From assembly GCA_011316305.1 (NCBI GenBank), contig SAUG01000165.1:1-64000 (forward strand): DNA of 64,000 bases, in the 5' to 3' direction. A program made the translations under genes and the position numbers. A model generated the notes under the pieces. The model searched no databases. It had not been told where the DNA came from and worked only from the letters and a program-made list of their open reading frames with translations. Source of the stretch: Rusavskia elegans. Taxonomy: Eukaryota; Ascomycota; Lecanoromycetes; Teloschistales; Teloschistaceae. Of the stretch, positions 36,465 through 46,127 are shown one piece after another. Each line of letters starts with the position of its first letter. Positions within the stretch are counted from its first letter, which is position 1.

Positions 36465-37522
36465 ATGGCAAATCGATCTCAGCTCTCCAGCAACTGGCGT
36501 GCCAAAGCTCAGCCCCCATCTGATATCGAGCAACCTAATCTCGAGAACGATAATCCCCAAGATTATAACGCCATTCTAGCAGCTTCAAATCAGGGAGCTA
36601 TGACAAATATCTCTCCAAAGTCGCCCATTGGAGCCGAAATCCGCGGCGAAGACGATCCCCGCACCCTCCATGCCATCGCCGAAGGCCGACGCCTCTACGT
36701 AGGAAACCTCGCCTACATGGCGAAAACACAAGACATCCAAGACCTCTTCGTATCTAACAACTATAAAATGTATGCCAAACCCAACCCTCTCTTCATCATA
36801 TCCAATAACCCAAAAACCCATCTACTAACAAACCCTCTTTCTCAGCTCACACATAAACATGTCCATAGACCCCTACTCCGGCCGCAACCCATCCTACTGC
36901 TTCGTCGAGCTCACCAGCAAATCGCAAGCCGATAGCGCCATGCAAGAACTCAGCGGTAAACTCCTTCTAGGTCGACCCGTGAAAATCGGACCCGGCGTCG
37001 CTGCTTCCAAGAAGCGGAAAGCAACGACGACCCAAAGTCGAAATCGTGAAGCCTATCCTGAGGAACCGGTTTTCCAACGCTGGACAAGAACCGACGCATC
37101 CGATCATTTCGATTACGGCAAGCAAGGACGACGGGTATGGGTAGGCGGGTTGCCGAAGATGGGAGCGCATAGTGCTGTTAACGCGGGCGTTCGGGAGCTT
37201 TTTGCTGGGTTTGAAATGTAAGATGCGTGCATGCCTTTTCTTTATTTGGGTGGTTTGCTGATGTGGTTACTCTAGCGAGGCTGTCAGCAAAGTCGTGATT
37301 CCAGCCACACATGGTTCTGGTGAACGGGATAGACGGAATCATCGCTATCTGTTTGTGGATTTCCCGAGCGCCGAGGAAGCAAGACGAGCTGTCAAGGCCA
37401 CGGATGGGAGATATGCATGGGGTGTCAAACTCAGGGTCCGAATTGCGAACGGTGATGAATCTCGTAGAACGCGCGAAAGAGGCGAGTGGGATGAAAGTGT
37501 TGGGGCTGTGCAACCTGCCTGA
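36465..37522 (+). CDS. RNA-binding protein with two RRM domains
   Basis: Exons 36465-36769, 36846-37217 and 37276-37522 join in phase to 307 aa. RRM1 (about residues 75-165) has RNP2 RRLYVGNLAYM and RNP1 SYCFVELTS; the first intron splits this domain. RRM2 (about 205-300) has RNP2 RRVWVGGLPKM and RNP1 RYLFVDFPS, split by the second intron. The N-terminal 70 residues are disordered. The short basic linker ASKKRKA between the domains may be a nuclear localisation signal. It binds single-stranded RNA; which transcripts or process cannot be said. It is convergent with the DEAD-box helicase gene. Confidence 0.88.
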
Positions 37523-37835
37523 TGTTTTTCTATGGTCGTCTATTGGATATCGGTTTATGTAGATCACATCCTGGAATCTGGACCAGGACGAGATGAAGCC
37601 CCCTCTATTCGAAGTTTCGATGTCGTTCTATTACCTGAAGCCTCTGCCTTCTCTTTACCGTCGCATCCGCTACCTCTTTGTCGCTGGCCACGGCGGTTCC
37701 TCGAACAAGTCGTGAACCTGCCGGAAGTGAGCATAAAAGAAAAAGCCACTCTATCGGGTAAATTGAACCTTCTATAGCCAAGCAGTCGGAGCGTTTTGGT
37801 GGCTTGCGTGTACTTTGATGGATTATTCGACTGGG

Positions 37836-39927
37836 TCACTGATGACGCTGCCGTCGCGAGGGAGCTTTCTCGTTGTTGGAAGCTGAAGGAGCAGGGCGCT
37901 TGTTCTGCTGCACGTGGCCCCAGTTTTGGCTCGCCTGTTGTCCGTATGTAGGTCGTCCACCGTTGCTCGATGGTTGTCCAGCTTCCACATATGAGAGGCC
38001 AGGAACCCCTTTAAGGCCCATTTTCCTAGATAAAGCAATAAGTCAGCTGGAGCTACACAATGAGAGATTTGAAGCCTGTCATGGATGAAAAATGGGCTGG
38101 CGATCGATGACTGCGACGTACCCGACGGTCTTTTTCTCTAGTCTTGGCACCTCATTGCAGTACATTCCCTCCAGAGCAAATTGGTTTGCCATCTGCACCA
38201 GTCCCGCAGCAGTCAACTTCATCTTGTTCATGGACGTTTTCATGAAACCCAAGTACGCGGAGTAAGCCTTGTCTTTGGACACAGGGTCGGCTGCCTGTAA
38301 GGCTGCCGTGATTGGACTCGGCAGACTGAGCGATGCTTTGATCTTGGCAGAGGCTGGATGGGCTTTGATCGGAAATTGAGGATTGATTCTGAGGTAGAAG
38401 GACTCGATCTCTGTTAAAAGGATGACTGCTCGCCCGTCTTTGCCTGCTCGAGCTGTCCGGCCAACTCGATGGGTGTAGGCATCCGCGTCAGATGGCAGGC
38501 CGACTTGAACCACGAGGGATACGTTGGGGAAGTCCATCCCACGACCGATGACTGTTGATTTTCATTATTAGCCTAGGTCTGATCACGATGGAAATGGTAC
38601 TTTACCATCTGAAGCGAACATGATTCCCTTCTTGACTGTCTTGAATACATCGGTGGTTCTCGTTCGGGCTGACTGTGACAAGCGACTGTGAAGTTCAAAC
38701 ACCTCAAGTCCCAATTGTTGTTGGAAGATCTCAGCAAACAACGCAACGATCTTGGCTGTTGTACCGAACACAATGATCTTAGGGTCGCCTTCTGTAGACT
38801 GAATCTCTTCTTGCAGAAGTGAATACAGAGCTGTGAAGGTGTCCTTGACATTAGGCACAACAAGCGAGAACTGTGGTACCTTGTCCAGTGTCGGTGGCTC
38901 CAAAGCATCAATCGTTGAGATTTTGGCATGATTCGGCTTGAGGACGTGCGAAAAGACCTGCTTCATCTGCGGTGGGATGGTGGCGGAAAAGCACATTCCT
39001 TGCCAATTCGCACTTTGCTTTGAAGGTAAGGCCTTGAGAATTCTGAGAATATCGGGGAGGAAGCCTATGTAATTAAATTTAGCCACTTCGCGTCAAGCCA
39101 TTGCAATAAGTTGTATACCTTGATCCAACATCCTGTCCGCTTCATCCAAAACCACGGTCCTTATTGACTTGAATTTTGAGATGACATCCTCCTCACCCAG
39201 GTAGTCATTGAGTCTCCCGGGTGTAGCAATCAATATTTTAGGGTCTCCCCTCTTGAATTTTGCTAGGATTGTAGCTTTTGCTGTCCCCCCAAAAGCCGTG
39301 TGGACCTCAAGTGTAGGATTGATCTTCGAGACAAGGAGGTTTGCCTCCGCAGCGATTTGTAGTGCGAGCTCCCTGGTAGGCGATAGGACCAAGATAGAGA
39401 CAAGGCCTTTAGCAGGACGACTTCGAAGGGTGTTCTGGATGGCTGGAAGGAGAAAGGCGATCGTCTTGCCGGTGCCGGTCTTAGCCTGCACGAGACTGAA
39501 TCAAGAAGTAAATTAGCATGCTGTTCACCCTCTCAAAATTGTCTCTCAAGCTTCCGCTTCTCTTCGATAATGAGAACAAGTCGCGGCCGAGCGGAGGGAG
39601 TTTTCAGCATGATCCGGCTTACCAGTCACTACCTATTTCAGGTAGAGTCGCCATAACCTTCTCCTGCACTGGACTCATTGTTTCGAACTTCATGTCTTTC
39701 AAGGCAGCCAGAAGTGCTGGATCAACCTTCCCCTTCAAGGCGTTGAACGATGTCGCTTGGGAGGCCATGGGCTTAGTCTCCATGGTAGCCGCTGCTGTCG
39801 TAGACATGCTGACTATATATTGAGGTGATGGTCCGCAGAAGCGCAAGATATGAAGTGGGGAGATCGTTGTAGCAGTCAGAGGCCGAAGTAACGGTTTAAG
39901 AACAAAGCGAGCAGCAATCGTGGTCAT
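37836..39927 (-). CDS. Mitochondrial DEAD-box RNA helicase, MSS116/CYT-19-like
   Basis: This is an ATP-dependent RNA chaperone that probably helps group I and II intron splicing and RNA handling in mitochondria. Exons 39927-39623, 39495-39119, 39064-38606, 38551-38122 and 38025-37836 join in phase to 586 aa. The start MTTIAARFVLKPLLRPL is an Arg-rich, acid-free presequence. Motifs follow in order: Q-motif region FETMSPVQEKVM, Walker A AKTGTGKT, PTRELA, TPGR, DEAD, SAT (FSATIP), the IVFGTT and VIGRGMDFPNV segments, and HRVGRTARAG. The extended C-terminal domain ends in a basic tail, GLKGVPGL followed by Gln/Asn/Arg-rich sequence, as in CYT-19. All catalytic motifs are intact. Confidence 0.93.
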
Positions 39928-41423
39928 TCCGCCAGTTCCGCGATGCGCCGTATTTACTGGTACGATTACTGGACTGTCCAGACATTGTGACAGCTCTGCC
40001 AAATATGGAGTGTCGCTTGGATACAAGTGATCCAAACAAAGAGATGCAACCGACTATTCAATGCAGAGGAAGTCTGGTGTCGAGATCTCAAATCTAAATT
40101 TTTATTGGAGTTTATCATAGCGGCGGCTGATCGACATACTTGGCGCATGCAGGGTCCTCTTGGCGATCAGGGGCTCAACTTAATTTAACGACCGTAAGGT
40201 TCCATTCATCTGCAGAGAACATCCGGTCGGAAGCTGTCTGGAAATTTGATCATTGTCTCGAATAATACCTTCAAATGGATGCAAAATGGTCTAGTAGCGA
40301 CGCACCATTGTTTTCAACTAATGTAAACCCTAACTTAGCTTCCCATACTTGAGGAATAAGGTAGTTTTCCTCGTTCTAAGTCCCGTCCCTTGTTCAAATC
40401 TTCCTCTCCGCACGTTTGGCAGCCGTGCTGCCTCTCAATCGCAGCTTTTCTACCGCGACATGACTTGTTATCTCTTGAATGCCCCGGGATATCAAAGAAC
40501 CTGACAGGGATCATATAGCTCCCTAGTGTCGTGACAAGCATGCTTATTTGTTCACGCAAACGCAAGATACGGAGGATATACGGATATTACGGTTGAACTC
40601 GAGCATAATGGCTCCACCGCTCGGCATCACATAAGCACTACCATATTGCGAGGCGGTTCAGTACACTAGGGTAGGTTGAGTTGATTACTTCCTCTCCCAT
40701 ATTCATAGTCAGAGGGTTCCCCGATTTCGGGGTTTAATTGTGCCCAACAGACGCAAACCTAATTACAATCGAAGCCTGCGATGATTATATCATCAAAGTT
40801 GAAACCAAGATCCAGGTCATGCGTTCTTTGTTAGTTGTATGCCCATCTGATGGCGTGGTAAAGAAACTGAGTAAGTAGCCTTGGGACCGGATCAAAAGTT
40901 GACTCCCTCAAGCTTGTGGTTAAATGTATGCAACGATGGCGGTGCAGCAAGTCCATGAGATTTCGGTAGCATGTGGTGCATGTGAACACCAACCAATGAA
41001 TGTGGTTTTTCTCTCCATTTGTTCTCATACATTCACTGTCACACGGAATTTATCTACTGAAGTCAAGTCGTTGATGACCCACTTTTAAGGAATTTAATGA
41101 ATTGCAAAATAGTGAAGATCCTAACAGAGCACCGAATTCAGAGGAGAGACCTTTCAGAAAAAGATTGAGGGATTTCTTCCCTCTTGCATGAATGGAAGCT
41201 ATCCTCGAACAAGCAATTGTAGAAGCCTCTTTTCCAATATTTACATGCCACGAATACATGTCTCATGGCAACGTCTTGTATTATCATCACTTTCGGTGTT
41301 GGCCCAAAAAAGACACATCTTTCCCCCGCTGCGGTTTCCTCGCATGTTGCGACATCAGGTTTCTCCGAAGTCTATTATCCAGGAATACAAAGGCCAGGTT
41401 GTTTACAGGGATCGTGCTTGGGG
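39928..41423. other. Intergenic, no gene supported
   Basis: This contains the helicase promoter and AT-rich sequence. Short frames only. The 13-mer GAGGCGGTTCAGT near 40653 matches one near 31542. Confidence 0.5.
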
Positions 41424-42572
41424 CTATACCGGGACCAGATCCCACAGCATACACCAAACGCCCCTATGGTTCTTGAAGATATGAATCCTTGGCTTCCTCC
41501 TCCCGAGCGTCGCAGCATGATCCAACATAATGTATGCTGTAGCAAGGCTGTTCGGAACAACCAGAAGCGCCTTAGCCTCATCCGTATCAATATCGTACCA
41601 CAACCCAGGCCATGGTAAATCGATCTCATCGTCGCCAAACCGGGCGATAATGAGATACTCCAGAATGCTTGTTGTATCTCCCGTGACGATGAAGTCGTGG
41701 CCGATGTAGCGTAGGAGTCCTGGGTTGGGGGCAACTTGCGTCCAGACATACCAGGAAATGTCGGAGAGACGGTGCATCGGCGGGATTAATGTGGGGATAT
41801 CTTTTTCATCGACTGCGTGTCCGTAGGGCGAGTCATCGTTGTCGGCCAGACGAGCTGAGGGGCTTTGGACGTTCGTTGCGATCATGGCAGACCAGCCCGG
41901 AACGTAAAGTATGTCATGTCTTCCTTCCGTCGGAGTCTAGTAGAAATTCAGCGTATATTCGGGGGTGATATGAGCATGTGAGAGAATCACCACCACCTGT
42001 CGGCCTGCGATGTTCTTAAAGGTCTTGCTTTGCACCGCAACCCGACGGAGGATGAATTGTTGACCGGGTACTTGATTGAAGGCAAAGCTTCTGAACGCAT
42101 CATCCCAGTGTCCGCCAGCAGGCAATCCTTGATTCGGTTCCGGGTTCAGAGCCCAGGCTTCATCGAATTCTAATTGTCCGAATTGTGATCCTGGAGGACG
42201 TTGACCATTGAATGCGCTCTGGATATCAGCCCAAAGGGGACGGCCCTTGCAGACTGCGTACGCGTAACTCAGTACATCGACGCGTTTGACACGACGATGC
42301 CCGAAGGTCGAGTTGACGGGGTAACTCCGAGGACCAAAGTGTGCGGTGATGCTTCCAAAATCGTCATCGGTGTCGATATTGAAGGCATTTTCGAGCTCGT
42401 CCAAAGACAGACCGCTGCCTAGATTCTTTGACGATTGATCCTTCAACGTTGTTTGGGAAATCTGCAAGAACAATGGCTGCAAGAAGGATAAATGGCGGGA
42501 TAGTAGAGAGATCGAAATCAAGAAGGCTACCACTGCTCCCACGGTGCGATTTGAAAGACGGTTGGTGGCCAT
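41424..42572 (-). pseudogene. Membrane-anchored hypothetical protein split by one in-frame stop
   Basis: The ATG at 42572 starts an N-terminal signal anchor (TVGAVVAFLISISLLS), then a lumenal or extracellular domain (RSYPVNSTFGHRRVKRVDVLSY, AVCKGRPLWADIQ, GRQVVVILSHAHITPEY). A TAG at 41937-41939 interrupts the frame. Beyond it the same frame continues open for 170 codons with PTEGRHDILYVPGWSAM, RLSDISWYVWTQ and GLWYDIDTDEAKALLVVP, ending CMLWDLVPV. Both halves read as one conserved fungal protein of about 380 residues; a CAG-to-TAG change explains the stop. I recognise the type as a common but functionally unknown fungal protein. Alternatively the first half could be a complete shorter protein. 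Confidence 0.6.
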
Positions 42573-43442
42573 GTTTGATGGCAGAGAACTTGCTAATAGC
42601 TTATCCAAGACTGATAGCAATGAGGTGTAGGAGTGGAAGTGCACCAGCAAACGAACAGAAGAAAAATGATAGCTGAGCCGAGTCAGATAAGAAAAACAAT
42701 GATCTCAATATACGTGGGGCAAAGGTCAACAGAACATGTATAAAGTCACAAATGAATGAAGAGAAATGTTGTCCTGGAATTTATACAGCCCTACCTTAAC
42801 CCTCCGATCTTTCATACCTTGCAGGTCAGCTACAGACTTGCCATAGCCATATCAGTAAAATCCCAGTCACGTTTCTGGTTGCTTCGCCCCACCATCAGAC
42901 AGGGCATGTACCGGACTCGGTGAGACAGCAAAGCTGCCCAGAGCTTCTCAAGCAGCAATTTTTCGTTACAGGGTTAGTATGGCCCGTGATGGCTCACTTT
43001 CCCCGATGGCATGGACATTCGCTATTTGTGATGTAAGTAAGCGGCAATAACCTCGAAAAAGTCACTTTTTCGGTGTCTCCGACAAGATTCTTCACGCAGT
43101 GCGGCTGCTCATGAGTCTGCTCTAACGTAAAGTTAGGTTTTGCACATGCCTGTCCATTTGAATTGGACCCACAAGCTGCATTACACACTTTCACTTCGCC
43201 TTCCTAGTTTGAACGATTATTTCAGAAAGTGGAAAAACGGTTGTGATCAAGATTTGTAAGCTATCTCATCTTCAGTATTGTTCAAAGCTCAAGTGCCTGT
43301 ACGCATGCAGTACCGCTTGCAAGTCGACTCCGTATCTCCAGCACAATACTTGCCGCATCGATCGATGGCAGCCAACAATTCTAGCAATTCTCGAACGCCG
43401 AAATCTTGAGTGTCGTGGATGTAGTCAAGCATGATCTGCCCA
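42573..43442. other. Intergenic, no gene supported
   Basis: This is the promoter region of the anchored protein and the 3' flank of the reverse-transcriptase gene. Only short frames. Confidence 0.5.
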
Positions 43443-46127
43443 CTAAACATTCCACTTGATCCGCTGCTTCCTTGCCATCTCTATCATACCTGTCGGTAAG
43501 AGTTTCTCTTCAACAATGTGTACCCCGCCGAAAGACTTAAGCAATTCCTCTTTGTGAAGCTCCAAAAGCCAGAGATTGTAGGTAGAGTAGCTCTCGACTG
43601 CATCTTTGCCCCCAAGCATCCCTTCAAGCTCCTCGGAAATTTGCATTTCACCTGGCTTTGGATTTTGTAAAAGGTGATTGTAGGCTTGGAGGAGTTCCAC
43701 ACTAACCTCTTCCCGCCGTTTGATATAATCAGGGAAGGGTAAAAATGTTTGACTAGGCTTATACTGATTTTCCCGAGATATTCTGATCTTGCCTGCTTTG
43801 TAGGAGGCTTGAGCGTTCGCATAGGCCTCTTCTTCGGCCTTACGGAAATCGTCCATGATCGTCTCAGGCTTCTTGACCACTTCTCCGTCCAGCTGGGCCA
43901 GTGCGACGAACGGGTTTTGAACATTCAAGCCGCCGAGACTGATGGGTAGGAACACAAACGCATCAATCACGTCAGATTTGAAGGAAGGGAAGCGCTGCTT
44001 GATTTGCTTCCGAATGTGGTTGGAAACAATCGTGTCCCCTGGAAACACCCTCGCATGGATACGATGGAACATGCGCTGCATAATGTCCAGATGTTGAGCT
44101 CCGAAACAGTGTGCCAGCTGATTGCCACCGAGCAGCGAAGTGAAGAAGTCCACGCCGTAAGCGTTCCAAGTACGGATCCAACCAAAAAGAGTCTTACACA
44201 ATGCGAGCTCTGTGATCAACGCTTCGATATGCTTTTCCGCCAGGCCCTCGTCTAGAACAAAATGCCCACGCGTTCCTAGCTTCAAGAACCCATAGCGGAC
44301 GTCACCTTGAGGAAGGGTAGAAGGAATTGGAAACTGGTTCAAAGAGACAAGCACACACCCAGACTTTGCGGTGTTAAAATTGAGACCCATTACCGTGGCA
44401 AACTCGTTCATAGCTTGCCAGCCTCGGGTACACGACTCTACCGGTCCCCACAGCCAGATGTCGTCGTGGAATCGGTACAGGAGTGATCCAGAAGTGCGTT
44501 GATGTACCAGAATATCCATACAGAAAAGAATCAGTTCACCCCACACGTCTGCCAGAGGAGAGCTCATAGAAGTACCTCTTCGACGACGGCGAACCTCAGC
44601 ATGCGGGCCGTCGTCTTTGAAGATAACTGGTACTTCTAGGACTCGCAGAAAGAATCCTATCCAATGCTCGGAGAAACCGAAAAACTCCAACACCGCAGCG
44701 ATGGTGCTATGGGGGATAGAAGGTCCAAATGACTGAAAGTCAGACTGAAGTACCATGACTTGGTGGTACAATTGTTTCGAGATATGTACCTCTGTGACGA
44801 GAAGCTGGATCAAGGAATGCTTCAACTCACTCGCGGATTTACGTATCTTCAGCGTTTCCTCAGCCTTAGCCTTCCCCTTGCCCCAATCCTTGCTCCGGTT
44901 ATTGCCGCGGTTATTCCTCCAGTTATTGCCCCGGTTCTTGCCCCAATCGGAGTTTGAGTCCGATTCCTGCTCCGCTGTCTCATTGTATGCTCGATCCACC
45001 TCGGCTTCATCTCGCAATAGCTGCGTGACAAAGAAGTCCGAAAGATACGTAGATAAACGTTGGCCTCGAACTCCCGTAACGTGTTCCTTTTTGTATCCCA
45101 TGAAGCGTTCACGCCTGTCAAATTCTTCTTTGCCGAGCGGACTCTCCGATGACAGCCATGTCGATTTGGAGAAAGTGGTCAAACTCTTACATATGTGGAC
45201 CGACAGCTTCACTCCAATGTATCGAAGTAATAGAGCATCCATGATGTCCTCGTCATGGAATATACGATGTCGCGATCCCACCTGCCTACGTTGTTCGGCC
45301 ACCACGCCCGAGCTCGGCCAGGCCCAACGATCCAGCGTGTTGATCCTCATGTTGAGCTCATCGATCACATCCCTCAACGCGGCATGGTCTTGCTGCATTG
45401 CCTTCAATTCCAAGCGTTTCGCGTCTGTCATGAGATCGCTCCTGAGAAGACCTTCAATGCACCAGACGATTGTTTTCTGCGTAAAATGGTCTTTTTTGTC
45501 TTTCATGGTTTTTTCGAAGTCCGCCACCTCGCTTTTTAGTGTATCAAGAGCTTTCTTCATTTTATTTGTGGCGTGCGTTGCGGATGCTGAACCAATGAAG
45601 AGTTCTTCAAGCCATTTCACTATTGCAGACTTGTCTTTCTCCACAGGGTTGAAGACTAGCGATTCCCACATTTTTCGATACTCATCTTTGGACGGGGTAG
45701 CGTCTTGAATCTCCAAAGTGCTGTCGCCATCTGCTACCTCGGGCTCATCAGGATTATTCATCCACTCCTGCATGACTTCAATCCAAAGGATTGCGTACTC
45801 ATAACGTAAGGCTTGAATGTCTAAAATGCGCTTCATACGCGCTTCCCACTCCGGTACTCTCATTGTCAATGTTGGATCCCGGTGCGCTTGGGCCAAGAAC
45901 CGTACAAGGTTGATCACGAAAGTGTCCGTACTGTTGTTCATTTGCGGCATCAAAGGAAGATCTTTATAGACTTCGAGCATAGCTTCGAGACGTTTCAGCC
46001 TATTAGGTTCGAATTCGAGTAGATGTTCGAGCGCTGATTTCCCTTCCTCGAACCGTGCACGCTGTCGCTCCACCTGTCGAGCTTTGCTCGAAGTTACCGA
46101 CCGCAAGGTCAGTGAGAGGGCTTGCAT
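43443..46127 (-). CDS. Reverse-transcriptase-related cellular gene (rvt class)
   Basis: A single intronless frame of 894 aa. Residues 1-330 are helical and charged, with coiled-coil-like stretches (around 10-55 and 180-265). The polymerase core follows. Motif A is MVLQSDFQSFGPSIPH with Asp463; motif B RRGTSMSSPLADVWGEL (about 516-531); motif C YRFHDDIWLWG with Asp555-Asp556; motif D VMGLNFNTAKSG; motif E VRYGFLKL. All three catalytic aspartates are kept. A low-complexity Trp/Gly/Asn/Arg insertion (about 385-425, repeated NNRGNN) precedes motif A, where rvt proteins carry their long 2a loop. About 280 residues follow the palm, without RNase H, endonuclease or integrase motifs. No terminal repeats or poly-A flank it. 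These traits match the domesticated single-copy rvt genes described by Gladyshev and Arkhipova, not a retrotransposon. The cellular role is unknown. Confidence 0.9.
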   Translation of the reverse strand: MQALSLTLRSVTSSKARQVERQRARFEEGKSALEHLLEFEPNRLKRLEAMLEVYKDLPLMPQMNNSTDTFVINLVRFLAQAHRDPTLTMRVPEWEARMKRILDIQALRYEYAILWIEVMQEWMNNPDEPEVADGDSTLEIQDATPSKDEYRKMWESLVFNPVEKDKSAIVKWLEELFIGSASATHATNKMKKALDTLKSEVADFEKTMKDKKDHFTQKTIVWCIEGLLRSDLMTDAKRLELKAMQQDHAALRDVIDELNMRINTLDRWAWPSSGVVAEQRRQVGSRHRIFHDEDIMDALLLRYIGVKLSVHICKSLTTFSKSTWLSSESPLGKEEFDRRERFMGYKKEHVTGVRGQRLSTYLSDFFVTQLLRDEAEVDRAYNETAEQESDSNSDWGKNRGNNWRNNRGNNRSKDWGKGKAKAEETLKIRKSASELKHSLIQLLVTEVHISKQLYHQVMVLQSDFQSFGPSIPHSTIAAVLEFFGFSEHWIGFFLRVLEVPVIFKDDGPHAEVRRRRRGTSMSSPLADVWGELILFCMDILVHQRTSGSLLYRFHDDIWLWGPVESCTRGWQAMNEFATVMGLNFNTAKSGCVLVSLNQFPIPSTLPQGDVRYGFLKLGTRGHFVLDEGLAEKHIEALITELALCKTLFGWIRTWNAYGVDFFTSLLGGNQLAHCFGAQHLDIMQRMFHRIHARVFPGDTIVSNHIRKQIKQRFPSFKSDVIDAFVFLPISLGGLNVQNPFVALAQLDGEVVKKPETIMDDFRKAEEEAYANAQASYKAGKIRISRENQYKPSQTFLPFPDYIKRREEVSVELLQAYNHLLQNPKPGEMQISEELEGMLGGKDAVESYSTYNLWLLELHKEELLKSFGGVHIVEEKLLPTGMIEMARKQRIKWNV

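Noticed and set aside
44755..45708. A 317-codon plus-strand open frame
   Set aside because: It lies wholly antisense to the reverse-transcriptase gene, starts without a plausible context and has serine/leucine-rich shadow composition.
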